Below are positions 22,070 through 29,470 of a DNA stretch of 32,534 nt, piece after piece. Numbering within the stretch: the stretch's first letter is position 1; each line of letters begins with the position of its first letter. Where the stretch lies: the NCBI GenBank assembly GCA_002395965.1, contig DGVT01000099.1, positions 246 through 32,779 on the forward strand, given 5' to 3'. The position numbers and the translations under genes are program-made. This DNA is from Porphyromonadaceae bacterium UBA4277. GTDB taxonomy: Bacteria; Bacteroidota; Bacteroidia; Bacteroidales; Muribaculaceae. A model generated the notes under the pieces. The model searched no databases. It was not told where the DNA came from and saw nothing but the letters and a program-made list of their open reading frames with translations.

Positions 22070-23449
22070 ATGAATAAGAGATTTTACACATTGGCCATGC
22101 TGACAGTGGCTGTGACGCTGGCGGCAATGGCAACTGTTCCGAGTGGCTATTACAAGTCGTTGGAAGGAAAGAGCAATAAAGGATTGAAAGATGCCATTCA
22201 TTCGCTCGCCAGGCCTCACACTAAGTTTGATTATGATGACTTGTGGTATTACTTCTATGAAACCGACATGAAGCCAAATTCCAACAAGCAGGTGTGGGAT
22301 ATGTATAGTAATAATCAGTATTTCTTTGGTAATCAAGGTAGTACTGTGTCGGGAATGAACAAGGAGCACTCGGTGCCAAACAGCTGGTGGAATAAAATCA
22401 AAAATGAGGCATATAGCGACCTGCACCACTTGGTGCCCAGCGATGCCACGGCCAATAATCGCAAGAGTAATTTCCCGCTTGGCGAAGTTTACAATTCCAG
22501 CTTTGATAATGGCGTGTCAAAGGTTGGAACTCCATTTTCGGGGCAAGGCGGAGGCGCAACTAAAGTGTTTGAGCCTGATGATGAATACAAAGGCGACTTT
22601 GCGAGAATGTATTTCTATGTAGCAACCGTGTATCAAGACTTGACGTGGACCAACACCTGGATGTTTGACAATTATACGGATTCTAACTGGAAGACACTGA
22701 ATGCCTGGGCCGTCGATTTGCTGCTCAAGTGGTCGCGCGAGGATCCGGTGAGCGACAAGGAAATAGCGCGCAACGATGCCGTGTTCATACGTCAGAACAA
22801 CCGTAATCCCTATATCGATGATCCCGAGTTGTGTGAATACGTTTGGGGTAACCGTGCCGGGCAAGCCTACGATCCCAGCCATGGCGGCACAGTAAATCCC
22901 GATCCCGACCCCGATCCCAGCGAGGTGATACTTTATACACCCACACAAGGAACTATATTGAACTTCGGCGATGTGGAACTTGGCAAGTCTCGTACGCTCA
23001 CACTCTATGTAAAGGGTATTAACTTCACCGGTGATGTCACCCTGCGCTTGTATCGCTATAACTACGAGATGTTCAGCATACCATCGACGACCATCAGTGC
23101 CGATGCCGTGTGTAGCGAGACGGGTTACCCACTTGAGATTACCTATACTCCAACGACCCTCGGCGAGCACAAGGCAAAACTGCTGCTTTCGGGCGGTGGC
23201 ATGGTGGGCAGTGTAGGCGTAGATATTACTGCTAATTGCTTAGAGAGCGTATATGTGGATGTTGAAGGTGACCTCAATGGTGACGGAATCGTTGACATTG
23301 ATGACGTGAATGTATTGATTAATATCATATTGGAGAAGCCTCTGACTGTCGAAATCCCTGAAAACCAAGATCCCGACATGAATGGTGATGGAGTGGTCGA
23401 TGTGGATGATGTGAACCAGATCATTAATATCGTGCTCGGCAAGGTGTGA
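22070..23449 (+). CDS. Secreted endonuclease I with C-terminal dockerin-like domain
   Basis: 459 residues. A signal peptide covers about 1-21. The endonuclease I (EndA/NucM) domain spans about 25-265, with MNKEHSVPNSWW (His100, the catalytic His of the beta-beta-alpha-metal fold), DLHHLVPSD (117-125) and NNRKSNFPLGEV (129-140). A PDPDPDPSE linker leads to a beta-sandwich domain (about 287-395), then two calcium-loop repeats, DLNGDGIVDIDD (401-412) and DMNGDGVVDVDD (436-447), each followed by VNxxINIIL-type helices: a type I dockerin-like module. It should degrade DNA or RNA outside the cell; the dockerin could tie it to a partner or to the surface. It follows the PAS gene by 14 nt. Confidence 0.9.
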   Translation: MNKRFYTLAMLTVAVTLAAMATVPSGYYKSLEGKSNKGLKDAIHSLARPHTKFDYDDLWYYFYETDMKPNSNKQVWDMYSNNQYFFGNQGSTVSGMNKEHSVPNSWWNKIKNEAYSDLHHLVPSDATANNRKSNFPLGEVYNSSFDNGVSKVGTPFSGQGGGATKVFEPDDEYKGDFARMYFYVATVYQDLTWTNTWMFDNYTDSNWKTLNAWAVDLLLKWSREDPVSDKEIARNDAVFIRQNNRNPYIDDPELCEYVWGNRAGQAYDPSHGGTVNPDPDPDPSEVILYTPTQGTILNFGDVELGKSRTLTLYVKGINFTGDVTLRLYRYNYEMFSIPSTTISADAVCSETGYPLEITYTPTTLGEHKAKLLLSGGGMVGSVGVDITANCLESVYVDVEGDLNGDGIVDIDDVNVLINIILEKPLTVEIPENQDPDMNGDGVVDVDDVNQIINIVLGKV

Positions 23450-23523
23450 TTGCCAAGCCGTAGCGCATATAAATAAGGTGTTTTTTGATTTAATATTAAC
23501 TAATTATTATAATTCGAAATAAG

Positions 23524-23961
23524 ATGCAAATTCAGCGCATTCAATCTGTTTATCTGTTTCTTGTGGCAGTGGTGATGGTCGTGTTTATATTCTTTCCGGT
23601 AATAGGACTGACAAATGACAACGGCCTTGAAACGATAGGTGCAGTGGCCACAGGCTCGATTACCTATTCGTCGCCACTGATGCTGTGCCTCGACGTGCTT
23701 ATTGCCGTGCTGGCACTCGTCACACTGTTCAAGTATCGCAACCTGACACTTCAAATCAAGTTGTGCAAAATCACGTTGATCATGATTGCCACGCTACTGG
23801 TGTGTGTGGGTGTTACGGCCTATATGCAGAAGGGGACGTCGATAGCCACTATTCAGTGGAGCATAGCACTGCCATTTGTAGCGATGATACTGACGATGCT
23901 TGCGCTCAAGGGTGTGAAGCACGACAAGAAACTGCTTAGCGACAGCGAGCGCATCCGTTAA
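23524..23961 (+). CDS. DUF4293 family membrane protein
   Basis: 145 residues with four hydrophobic segments (about 8-28, 48-67, 80-100, 110-126). It begins MQIQRIQSVYLFLV and ends LKGVKHDKKLLSDSERIR, the conserved ends of the DUF4293 family, which is common in Bacteroidota. No function is established. It lies 74 nt after the endonuclease gene and is convergent with uvrA, 20 nt apart; no terminator was seen between them. Confidence 0.82.
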   Translation: MQIQRIQSVYLFLVAVVMVVFIFFPVIGLTNDNGLETIGAVATGSITYSSPLMLCLDVLIAVLALVTLFKYRNLTLQIKLCKITLIMIATLLVCVGVTAYMQKGTSIATIQWSIALPFVAMILTMLALKGVKHDKKLLSDSERIR

Positions 23962-23981
23962 TAGAGATCTCAACAGGCAAG

Positions 23982-26777
23982 TCAGGCATTCAGCTTCAGC
24001 CGCAGATAGCGCCCTGTGTAACTGCCATCGACCGTTGCCACCTGCTCGGGTGTGCCTGTTGCAACCACTGTGCCGCCTGCATTACCGCCCTCGGGACCGA
24101 GGTCGATGATGTGGTCGGCACACTTTATTATGTCAACGTTATGCTCAATGATTACTATTGTGTGGCCATGGTCAATGAGCTGGTTGAACGACTTGAGCAG
24201 CGTGTTGATGTCGTGGAAGTGCAATCCGGTTGTGGGCTCGTCGAAGATGAACATGGTGGGTTCCTGACGCTCCTGGCTGAGGAAATAGGCGAGCTTAACG
24301 CGCTGGTTCTCACCACCTGAAAGTGTCGAGGAACTTTGTCCGAGCTTTATATAGCCCAACCCCACGTCTTGCAGAGGCTTCAAGCGTCGCACAATGCGGT
24401 TTTCGCAAGGCTTGTCAATTTGACCGAAAAATTCTATTGCCTGATTGATGGTCATGTCCAGAACATCGTAGATCGACTTGTCGCGATAGGTAACGTCGAG
24501 TGCATTGTGCGAAAAACGCTTGCCATGGCAGGCCTCACAAGGAATTGTGATGTCGGCCATAAATTGCATTTCGATAGTCACAGTGCCTTCGCCCTTGCAT
24601 TCCTCGCAGCGTCCGCCGGGAGAGTTGAATGAGAAGAAGCCCGGAGCATAGCCCATTTGCTTTGAGAGTTGCTGCTCGCTGAAGAGCTGCCTGATTTCGT
24701 CGAAAGCCTTCAGGTAGGTAGCCGGGTTGCTGCGTGTGGATTTTCCTATGGGGTTTTGATCGACAAATTCAACATGAGCCAGGCGCTTTAGGTCGCCCGA
24801 GATGGCTTTATGTGTGCCCGGTGCTTCGCCGCTGTCGCCGTATTCTCGTGCCAGGGCCTTGAAGAGGATGTCGTTGACAAGTGTTGACTTTCCGCTTCCG
24901 CTCACACCGGTGACAACAGTCATAACTTCAAGCGGGAACTTGACATCGATGCCTTTAAGGTTGTTTTGCGCTGCTCCCTTCACCTCGATGAAGTTGCGCC
25001 ATTTGCGCCGATAAGCGGGAAGAGGAATGCTTAATGTTCCATTCAGGTATTTGGCGGTGTGTCCCTTGTCGCTGTCGAGCATTTGCTCGAGCGTGCCGGC
25101 AAAGACCACTTCTCCGCCGTGGCGGCCGGCTTCGGGGCCGATGTCGATAATATAGTCGGCCGAGCGCATTATTTCTTCATCGTGCTCGACGACTACAACG
25201 GTGTTGCCTAATGCCTTGAGCTTGTGCAGCACTCCGATCAGGCGGCTTGTGTCGCGGCTGTGCAACCCAATGCTGGGCTCATCGAGGATGTAGATGGAAC
25301 CTACTAATGAGCTGCCGAGCGATGTGGCAAGGTTGATGCGTTGGCTCTCGCCTCCCGAAAGCGATGATGACAGCCGGTCGAGTGTGAGATAACTCAAGCC
25401 CACCTCTTTGAGGAAGTTCAACCTGTTGCTTATTTCAACGACCAGTCGGCGTGCTACCACGGCATCCTCGCCGCTGAGGGTGAGTTGTGAGAACCATTCG
25501 GCCAGTTCCCCCACAGGCATCTGCACCAGGTCGCTTATTGTTTTGCCGGCAATGCTGACGTAGGACGCTTCTTTCTTGAGGCGCGAACCGTGGCAGGTGG
25601 GGCAGACGGTCTTGCCGCGGTAGCGAGCAAGCATAACACGATACTGGATGCTGTAGCTCTTGCTCTTAATCCAGTCGAAGAAACCGTCAATCCCAGTCCA
25701 GCCTTCTCCATCGCCATGCCACAGCAAGTCTTTCTGCGACTGGGTGAGTTTATAATATGGTGTGTGGATGGGAAAGTCGTGTTTTGCAGCAATGTGGATG
25801 AACTCCCTCTTGGCCTCGCTCATCACCTGGCCTCGCCAGCACATCACGGCATCGTCATAGACCGACAGTGTCTTGTCGGGAATGACGAGGTTTTCATCCA
25901 CGCCCACTATGCGGCCGAAGCCCTCGCAAGTGGGACACGCTCCGATGGGGTTGTTGAAATTAAACATCAAGTCGGACGGCTCGGAAAACTTCATGCCGTC
26001 GGCTTCAAACCTTTTTGAAAACCTGTGCTCAACTCGTGTGCCATCGGCTTTCCACACTATTACAATGCATTCGTCTTTCCCCTCATGGAATGCTGTGGCC
26101 AGCGAGTCGAGCAGGCGCATTTCATCTTCTTTGGCGTGTGTGACGGCCATGCGGTCGATGAGCAAGTGGTAATCATGCGGGGTGCAATCGTCGGCCGTGG
26201 GTAGTACATCGGTGATTTGGATGAACTTGCCATCGTGTTCAAGGCGTGAGTAGCCACCATTGATGAGTACCTCAAGTTGAGTGGCAAATGAGCGGCCTTC
26301 GGGCACAATAATTTCGGTGACAATCGCAAAACGAGTTCCATCGGGGTAGGAGTTTATGACGTTAAGCACATCGGTCGAGGTGTGCTTCATCACCATCTGG
26401 CCCGAAATGGGTGAGTAGGTCTTGCCTATGCGCGCATACAGCATTCTCAGGTAGTCGTAGATTTCAGTTGACGTGCCCACGGTGCTGCGCGAATTACGCG
26501 TGTTCACCTTCTGTTCGATAGCAATGGCCGGCGGCAGACCCTTGATGAAGTCACATTCGGGTTTTCGCATGCGGCCCAGAAACTGCCTGGCATACGACGA
26601 CAAACTCTCCACATATCGCCGTTGCCCCTCAGCATATATGGTGTCGAATGCTAATGACGATTTTCCGGATCCGGACAGACCTGTAATGACAATGAATTTA
26701 CCTAATGGCAGTTCAACGTCGATATTCTTGAGATTGTTTACTCTTGCTCCTTTTATTATAATGCTCTTAGTGCGCAT
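23982..26777 (-). CDS. uvrA: Excinuclease ABC subunit A
   Basis: Damage-recognition ATPase of nucleotide excision repair; with UvrB it scans DNA for bulky lesions. The 931-residue length and layout are standard: Walker A GLSGSGKSS (33-41), the UvrB-binding region CPTCEGFGR and CPTCHGSR zinc sites, the ABC signature LSGGESQR (about 472), a second Walker A GVSGSGKST (about 622), the C-terminal zinc finger CEECKGEG...CEACHGKRF, and a second signature LSGGENQR (about 816). A -7 box at 26801-26808 gives a short leader. Confidence 0.97.
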   Translation of the reverse strand: MRTKSIIIKGARVNNLKNIDVELPLGKFIVITGLSGSGKSSLAFDTIYAEGQRRYVESLSSYARQFLGRMRKPECDFIKGLPPAIAIEQKVNTRNSRSTVGTSTEIYDYLRMLYARIGKTYSPISGQMVMKHTSTDVLNVINSYPDGTRFAIVTEIIVPEGRSFATQLEVLINGGYSRLEHDGKFIQITDVLPTADDCTPHDYHLLIDRMAVTHAKEDEMRLLDSLATAFHEGKDECIVIVWKADGTRVEHRFSKRFEADGMKFSEPSDLMFNFNNPIGACPTCEGFGRIVGVDENLVIPDKTLSVYDDAVMCWRGQVMSEAKREFIHIAAKHDFPIHTPYYKLTQSQKDLLWHGDGEGWTGIDGFFDWIKSKSYSIQYRVMLARYRGKTVCPTCHGSRLKKEASYVSIAGKTISDLVQMPVGELAEWFSQLTLSGEDAVVARRLVVEISNRLNFLKEVGLSYLTLDRLSSSLSGGESQRINLATSLGSSLVGSIYILDEPSIGLHSRDTSRLIGVLHKLKALGNTVVVVEHDEEIMRSADYIIDIGPEAGRHGGEVVFAGTLEQMLDSDKGHTAKYLNGTLSIPLPAYRRKWRNFIEVKGAAQNNLKGIDVKFPLEVMTVVTGVSGSGKSTLVNDILFKALAREYGDSGEAPGTHKAISGDLKRLAHVEFVDQNPIGKSTRSNPATYLKAFDEIRQLFSEQQLSKQMGYAPGFFSFNSPGGRCEECKGEGTVTIEMQFMADITIPCEACHGKRFSHNALDVTYRDKSIYDVLDMTINQAIEFFGQIDKPCENRIVRRLKPLQDVGLGYIKLGQSSSTLSGGENQRVKLAYFLSQERQEPTMFIFDEPTTGLHFHDINTLLKSFNQLIDHGHTIVIIEHNVDIIKCADHIIDLGPEGGNAGGTVVATGTPEQVATVDGSYTGRYLRLKLNA

Positions 26778-26800
26778 GCGTCGTTGTGTGTAAATCGAAG

Positions 26801-26808
26801 CAAAATTA
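26801..26808 (-). promoter_or_regulatory. -7 box for uvrA
   Basis: Minus-strand TAATTTTG, an exact TAnnTTTG, 23 nt before the ATG at 26777. The -33 position falls in ATGAATT repeats and lacks TTTG. No LexA-like palindrome was recognised. Confidence 0.5.
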
Positions 26809-26813
26809 CTAAA

Positions 26814-26918
26814 TAATTATGAATTATGAATTATGAATTACGAATTATGAATTATCGGCCGGTAAATGATGGGCGTCCCGGTGGCATAGTCATAGTGATA
26901 ATGAATTATCGGCCGGTA
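26814..26918. repeat. AT-rich repeats and an 18-bp direct repeat upstream of uvrA
   Basis: TTATGAATTATGAATTATGAATTA-type units (period 8) run from about 26814 to 26855. ATGAATTATCGGCCGGTA occurs at 26847-26864 and again at 26901-26918, 54 bp apart. The wider gap 26778-27184 has no gene. Confidence 0.6.
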
Positions 26919-27085
26919 GCGGTGGGCGATGATATGCTTTTGTGGGGTGTCATGTTGGTGTCAGTAGTAGCTGACTAAATGTCGGTATGCCTATTCTTGA
27001 TGCCATGATCTATTTTTAATGACTTATAGGCCGAGTGCCGAAAGTGAGCAAAAAACAGGCAAATGAATAATAAATGCTAAAAATT

Positions 27086-27133
27086 TTTGGCCACATAAAA
27101 AATAATCAATAACTTTGGCAGTGCCTTTGGCAC
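27086..27133 (+). promoter_or_regulatory. Promoter of the YtxH-holin cluster, with a small hairpin in the leader
   Basis: TTTG at 27086-27089, 20-nt spacer, TAACTTTG at 27110-27117. A 5-bp perfect stem with a 3-nt loop (GTGCC TTT GGCAC, 27121-27133) lies at the expected transcript start, where it could stabilise the 5' end. Confidence 0.65.
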
Positions 27134-27184
27134 ATTATTTGCAAAAACAATTTTTGACTTATTAATTTCAAAACTATATTTATT

Positions 27185-27382
27185 ATGAAACCACTTCACA
27201 TAATTCTTGCGGTTCTTGGTGGTGCTATTGCCGGTGCCGCTGTGGGGTTGCTTTTTGCCCCTGAAAAAGGTAGTGATACTCGTTCGCGCATTGCCGATTT
27301 GCTTCGTGAAAAGGGAGTCAAGCTCTCAGGCTCAAAGATGGATGAGCTGGTAGATGAAATCGCCGATGAGCTGAAAGCGTGA
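27185..27382 (+). CDS. YtxH domain protein, copy 1
   Basis: 65 residues. An N-terminal membrane anchor with Gly/Ala packing (LAVLGGAIAGAAVGLLFAPEKG, residues 9-30) leads to the YtxH signature FAPEKGxDxRxRI and a charged helical tail (KMDELVDEIADELK). YtxH proteins are small, stress-associated and membrane-attached; their molecular task is not known. It is the first gene of a four-gene run behind the promoter at 27086. Confidence 0.85.
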   Translation: MKPLHIILAVLGGAIAGAAVGLLFAPEKGSDTRSRIADLLREKGVKLSGSKMDELVDEIADELKA

Positions 27383-27427
27383 TTAATGAATTGCAGTTAA
27401 TGTTTAGTAACTAAAACAGTTAATATC

Positions 27428-27625
27428 ATGAGATCATTGAGTATATTATATGCATTCTTGGGCGGCGCTCTCGTGGGTTGTGCCGGTGCATTGCTGTTTG
27501 CTCCAGAAAAAGGAACCGACTTGCGTAACCGCATCAAAGAAATGCTTAAGAAAAAAGGTATTGATTTCTCAGACGATGAGGTGGAGCGCTTAGTGCGCCA
27601 AATCAGTGCTCAGATAGAAAATTGA
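27428..27625 (+). CDS. YtxH domain protein, copy 2
   Basis: 65 residues, the same length and plan as the preceding gene: membrane anchor FLGGALVGCAGALLFAPEKG, then TDLRNRIKEMLKKKGIDFS. The two share LLFAPEKGxDxRxRI and the lysine-rich loop LxxKG, so this is a tandem duplication that has diverged. It lies 45 nt after copy 1 and is followed by a hairpin. Confidence 0.85.
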   Translation: MRSLSILYAFLGGALVGCAGALLFAPEKGTDLRNRIKEMLKKKGIDFSDDEVERLVRQISAQIEN

Positions 27626-27659
27626 GCTTTGCCGTCAAGGCAACAGATAGCTAAGTGTA

Positions 27660-27695
27660 AGGTGTAACACCTGGCAATGTGCCGGTGTTACGCCT
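27660..27695 (+). terminator. Hairpin between ytxH copy 2 and the holin-family gene
   Basis: 12-bp stem with one wobble (27660-27671 with 27684-27695) that extends inward through GGC/GCC. There is no T tract, so it may act as a partial terminator or processing site. A near-consensus TAACTTTC box at 27708-27715 follows and may start a second transcript for the next gene. Confidence 0.45.
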
Positions 27696-27735
27696 CCTAA
27701 TCATTTATAACTTTCAACGAACAGATTTCTTTGTT

Positions 27736-28086
27736 ATGGAAGAACTCGATTATAAGCAGCTAATAAACGAAGGCCGTAGGTACTTAAAGCTTGAATTCAA
27801 TTATAGCAAGCTCACGGCAGTTGAGAAGATGTCGGTTTTGCTCTCAACGATGGCTGTGATAGCTGTGGTGGCTGTGCTAAGTGCCTTTGTTGTGCTATAT
27901 CTTGCCTCGATGCTCTCTAACATGATTTCGGAGGCGACCCACTCGATGTGGGCCGGAAATCTGGTTGTGGCAGTGATTTTCATTGCTATGATACTGCTTG
28001 TGCTTGCGCTTAAAAAGCAGATAATAATCGATCCGATAACAAGATTTCTAACCAAGTTGTTCTTAACGCCCAATGACAATGAATGA
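27736..28086 (+). CDS. Phage-holin-superfamily (YqjE-like) membrane protein
   Basis: 116 residues from the ATG at 27736 (MEELDYKQL); an in-frame upstream start lies in the hairpin region and is rejected. A cytoplasmic helix (LINEGRRYLKLEFNYSKLTAVEKMSVLLS) precedes two membrane helices (about 36-62 and 74-92), and a basic C terminus follows. This is the layout of the YqjE-like holin superfamily III proteins found with YtxH/YqjD-type genes. The setting argues for an envelope or stress role, not phage lysis. It overlaps the next gene by 14 nt. Confidence 0.75.
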   Translation: MEELDYKQLINEGRRYLKLEFNYSKLTAVEKMSVLLSTMAVIAVVAVLSAFVVLYLASMLSNMISEATHSMWAGNLVVAVIFIAMILLVLALKKQIIIDPITRFLTKLFLTPNDNE

Positions 28087-28387
28087 GACGACAATTCCGG
28101 CCGAAATGCCCGCAATCGCCCCGGTGCAGGAGCCCTCGCAGTGGAAAGGCTGCACGCTTGATGAGCTGCGTCAGCGTCGTGCACTCTCGCTTATCAAGCG
28201 CGAGGTGGGGAAGGAACGCATTAACCACGTGCTGAACGGAATGCGAACGCGTGTTGCCGATAATGGCGTGAGAGGATTGCTGTTCAATAACAATGCCATC
28301 TCAGGCCTGAAGAAGGCCGACTATTTGCTGCTTGGCCTGCGCGTGACGCGTGCACTATGGAATTGGCGCAAAAAGCGCCGCCGGTGA
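28073..28387 (+). CDS. Small basic protein of the YtxH-holin cluster
   Basis: 104 residues, or 102 from the ATG at 28079. The N terminus is Pro/Ala/Glu-rich and looks disordered; the middle is charged and helical (LDELRQRRALSLIKREVGKERINHVL); the end has a short hydrophobic stretch (LKKADYLLLGLRVTRALWNW) and a KKRRR tail. No family is recognised. The 14-nt overlap with the holin-family gene shows translational coupling, recalling the last small gene of the yqjC-D-E-K type operon. Confidence 0.7.
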   Translation: MTMNETTIPAEMPAIAPVQEPSQWKGCTLDELRQRRALSLIKREVGKERINHVLNGMRTRVADNGVRGLLFNNNAISGLKKADYLLLGLRVTRALWNWRKKRRR

Positions 28388-28477
28388 TAATCGTTGTCGA
28401 GCTAAGAGCGATACTAAATCTTTTAAGTTTAGAGATTATTTCTTTGAGTAGTATTATTGCAAAATTTTAGAAAAAAA

Positions 28478-28508
28478 TTTGTGGTTTAAGTTTTTTTTTC
28501 TAATTTTG
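28478..28508 (+). promoter_or_regulatory. Promoter of the sigma factor gene
   Basis: TTTG at 28478-28481, 19-nt spacer, TAATTTTG at 28501-28508. The leader to the ATG at 28629 is about 110 nt, long for this genome, and starts with a GGGCT-GAAA-AGCCC hairpin at 28521-28534. Confidence 0.7.
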
Positions 28509-28628
28509 CTGCGTGAAATCGGGCTGAAAAGCCCTGGAAACTGAAAGGGAATATTGACGATAATTATTAACTAAACCCATTTGCCTATTGAAACATCATT
28601 ACTAAATTAACTTATAAATACTTTGGTA

Positions 28629-29219
28629 ATGAATACATTAAGCACCAAGAGCGACGAACAGCTGATAGCTCTTTACGTTGGTGGATTAAATGAGGCCTTT
28701 GACGAGATTTTGGAGCGTCACAAAGACCGTATTTTCATGTACATACTGAGTATAGTAAAAGATGAAGATCTTGCCAACGATTTGTTTCAAGAGACATTCG
28801 TGAAAACGATAACGAATATCAAGGAAGGCCGTTACACCGAAAATGGTAAGTTTGCGGCATGGCTAACTCGTGTGGCTCATAATATAATAATCGACCATTA
28901 TCGCCAGCAACGGACAGCCAAAATTCAATCGACCGACAATGCCGACTTGAACATTCTAAATCGTAAAGAGCTGTGTGAAGACACGGTTGAGGATGAGATG
29001 ATATCGCTTCAGATACGTGCCGACATACGCCGGTTGATCCGCGCCTTGCCGCATGCGCAGCGCGAAGTGCTACTGATGCGTTATTACAAAAATTTAAGTT
29101 TCAAGGAAATTTCAGAACTTACTAAGGTTAGTATCAATACCGCTTTAGGGCGAATGCGATATGCGCTGATAAATATGCGTCGCATAGCCGATGAAAACCA
29201 CATAGCACTCACCATGTGA
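28629..29219 (+). CDS. RNA polymerase sigma-70 family (ECF-type) sigma factor
   Basis: 196 residues from the ATG at 28629 (MNTLSTKSDEQL), preferred over a TTG 6 nt earlier. Region 2 is at about 20-95 (AFDEILERHKDRIFMYI, DLANDLFQETFVK, FAAWLTRVAHNIIIDHYRQQ). A linker of about 40 residues follows, then region 4 at about 125-180 (LPHAQREVLLMRYYKNLSFKEISELTKVSINTALGRMRYAL), which includes the helix-turn-helix. No anti-sigma gene lies next to it, so control must come from elsewhere, possibly through the long leader. It is monocistronic with a strong terminator. Confidence 0.92.
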   Translation: MNTLSTKSDEQLIALYVGGLNEAFDEILERHKDRIFMYILSIVKDEDLANDLFQETFVKTITNIKEGRYTENGKFAAWLTRVAHNIIIDHYRQQRTAKIQSTDNADLNILNRKELCEDTVEDEMISLQIRADIRRLIRALPHAQREVLLMRYYKNLSFKEISELTKVSINTALGRMRYALINMRRIADENHIALTM

Positions 29220-29249
29220 TAAGGGTGCAAAACTGTTGAACAATAGCTG

Positions 29250-29290
29250 CGGCACCATGCAGGTAAGATGCGTTTACCTGTGTGGTGCCG
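29250..29290 (+). terminator. Terminator of the sigma factor gene
   Basis: 17-bp stem (29250-29266 with 29274-29290, two G-T wobbles in the middle) and a 7-nt loop, followed by TTGTTTTG, 30 nt after the stop. Confidence 0.85.
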
Positions 29291-29382
29291 TTGTTTTGTG
29301 TGATTGCATGAGAGGAAGTTGCTCAGCACCCATCGTGATGACCAGATTGAAAAGTTAAGGTAATTAAAAATTAGTCGTTAAA

Positions 29383-29414
29383 TTTGTGAGTACCTTATTT
29401 ATAGACTAACTTTG
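29383..29414 (+). promoter_or_regulatory. Promoter of trigger factor
   Basis: TTTG at 29383-29386, 20-nt spacer, TAACTTTG at 29407-29414, 57 nt before the tig ATG. Confidence 0.75.
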
Positions 29415-29470
29415 CAACTCATTTGTTCGGAAAATACAATTTGAATACACGAAAATATTGATTATCAACA

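Noticed and set aside
26814..26918. Repeats upstream of uvrA as a CRISPR array
   Set aside because: Units are 8 bp without spacers, the 18-bp repeat occurs only twice, and there are no cas genes.
27736..28086. Holin-family gene as a sign of prophage
   Set aside because: No phage structural, lysin or integrase gene is near; the YtxH neighbours point to a chromosomal stress cluster.
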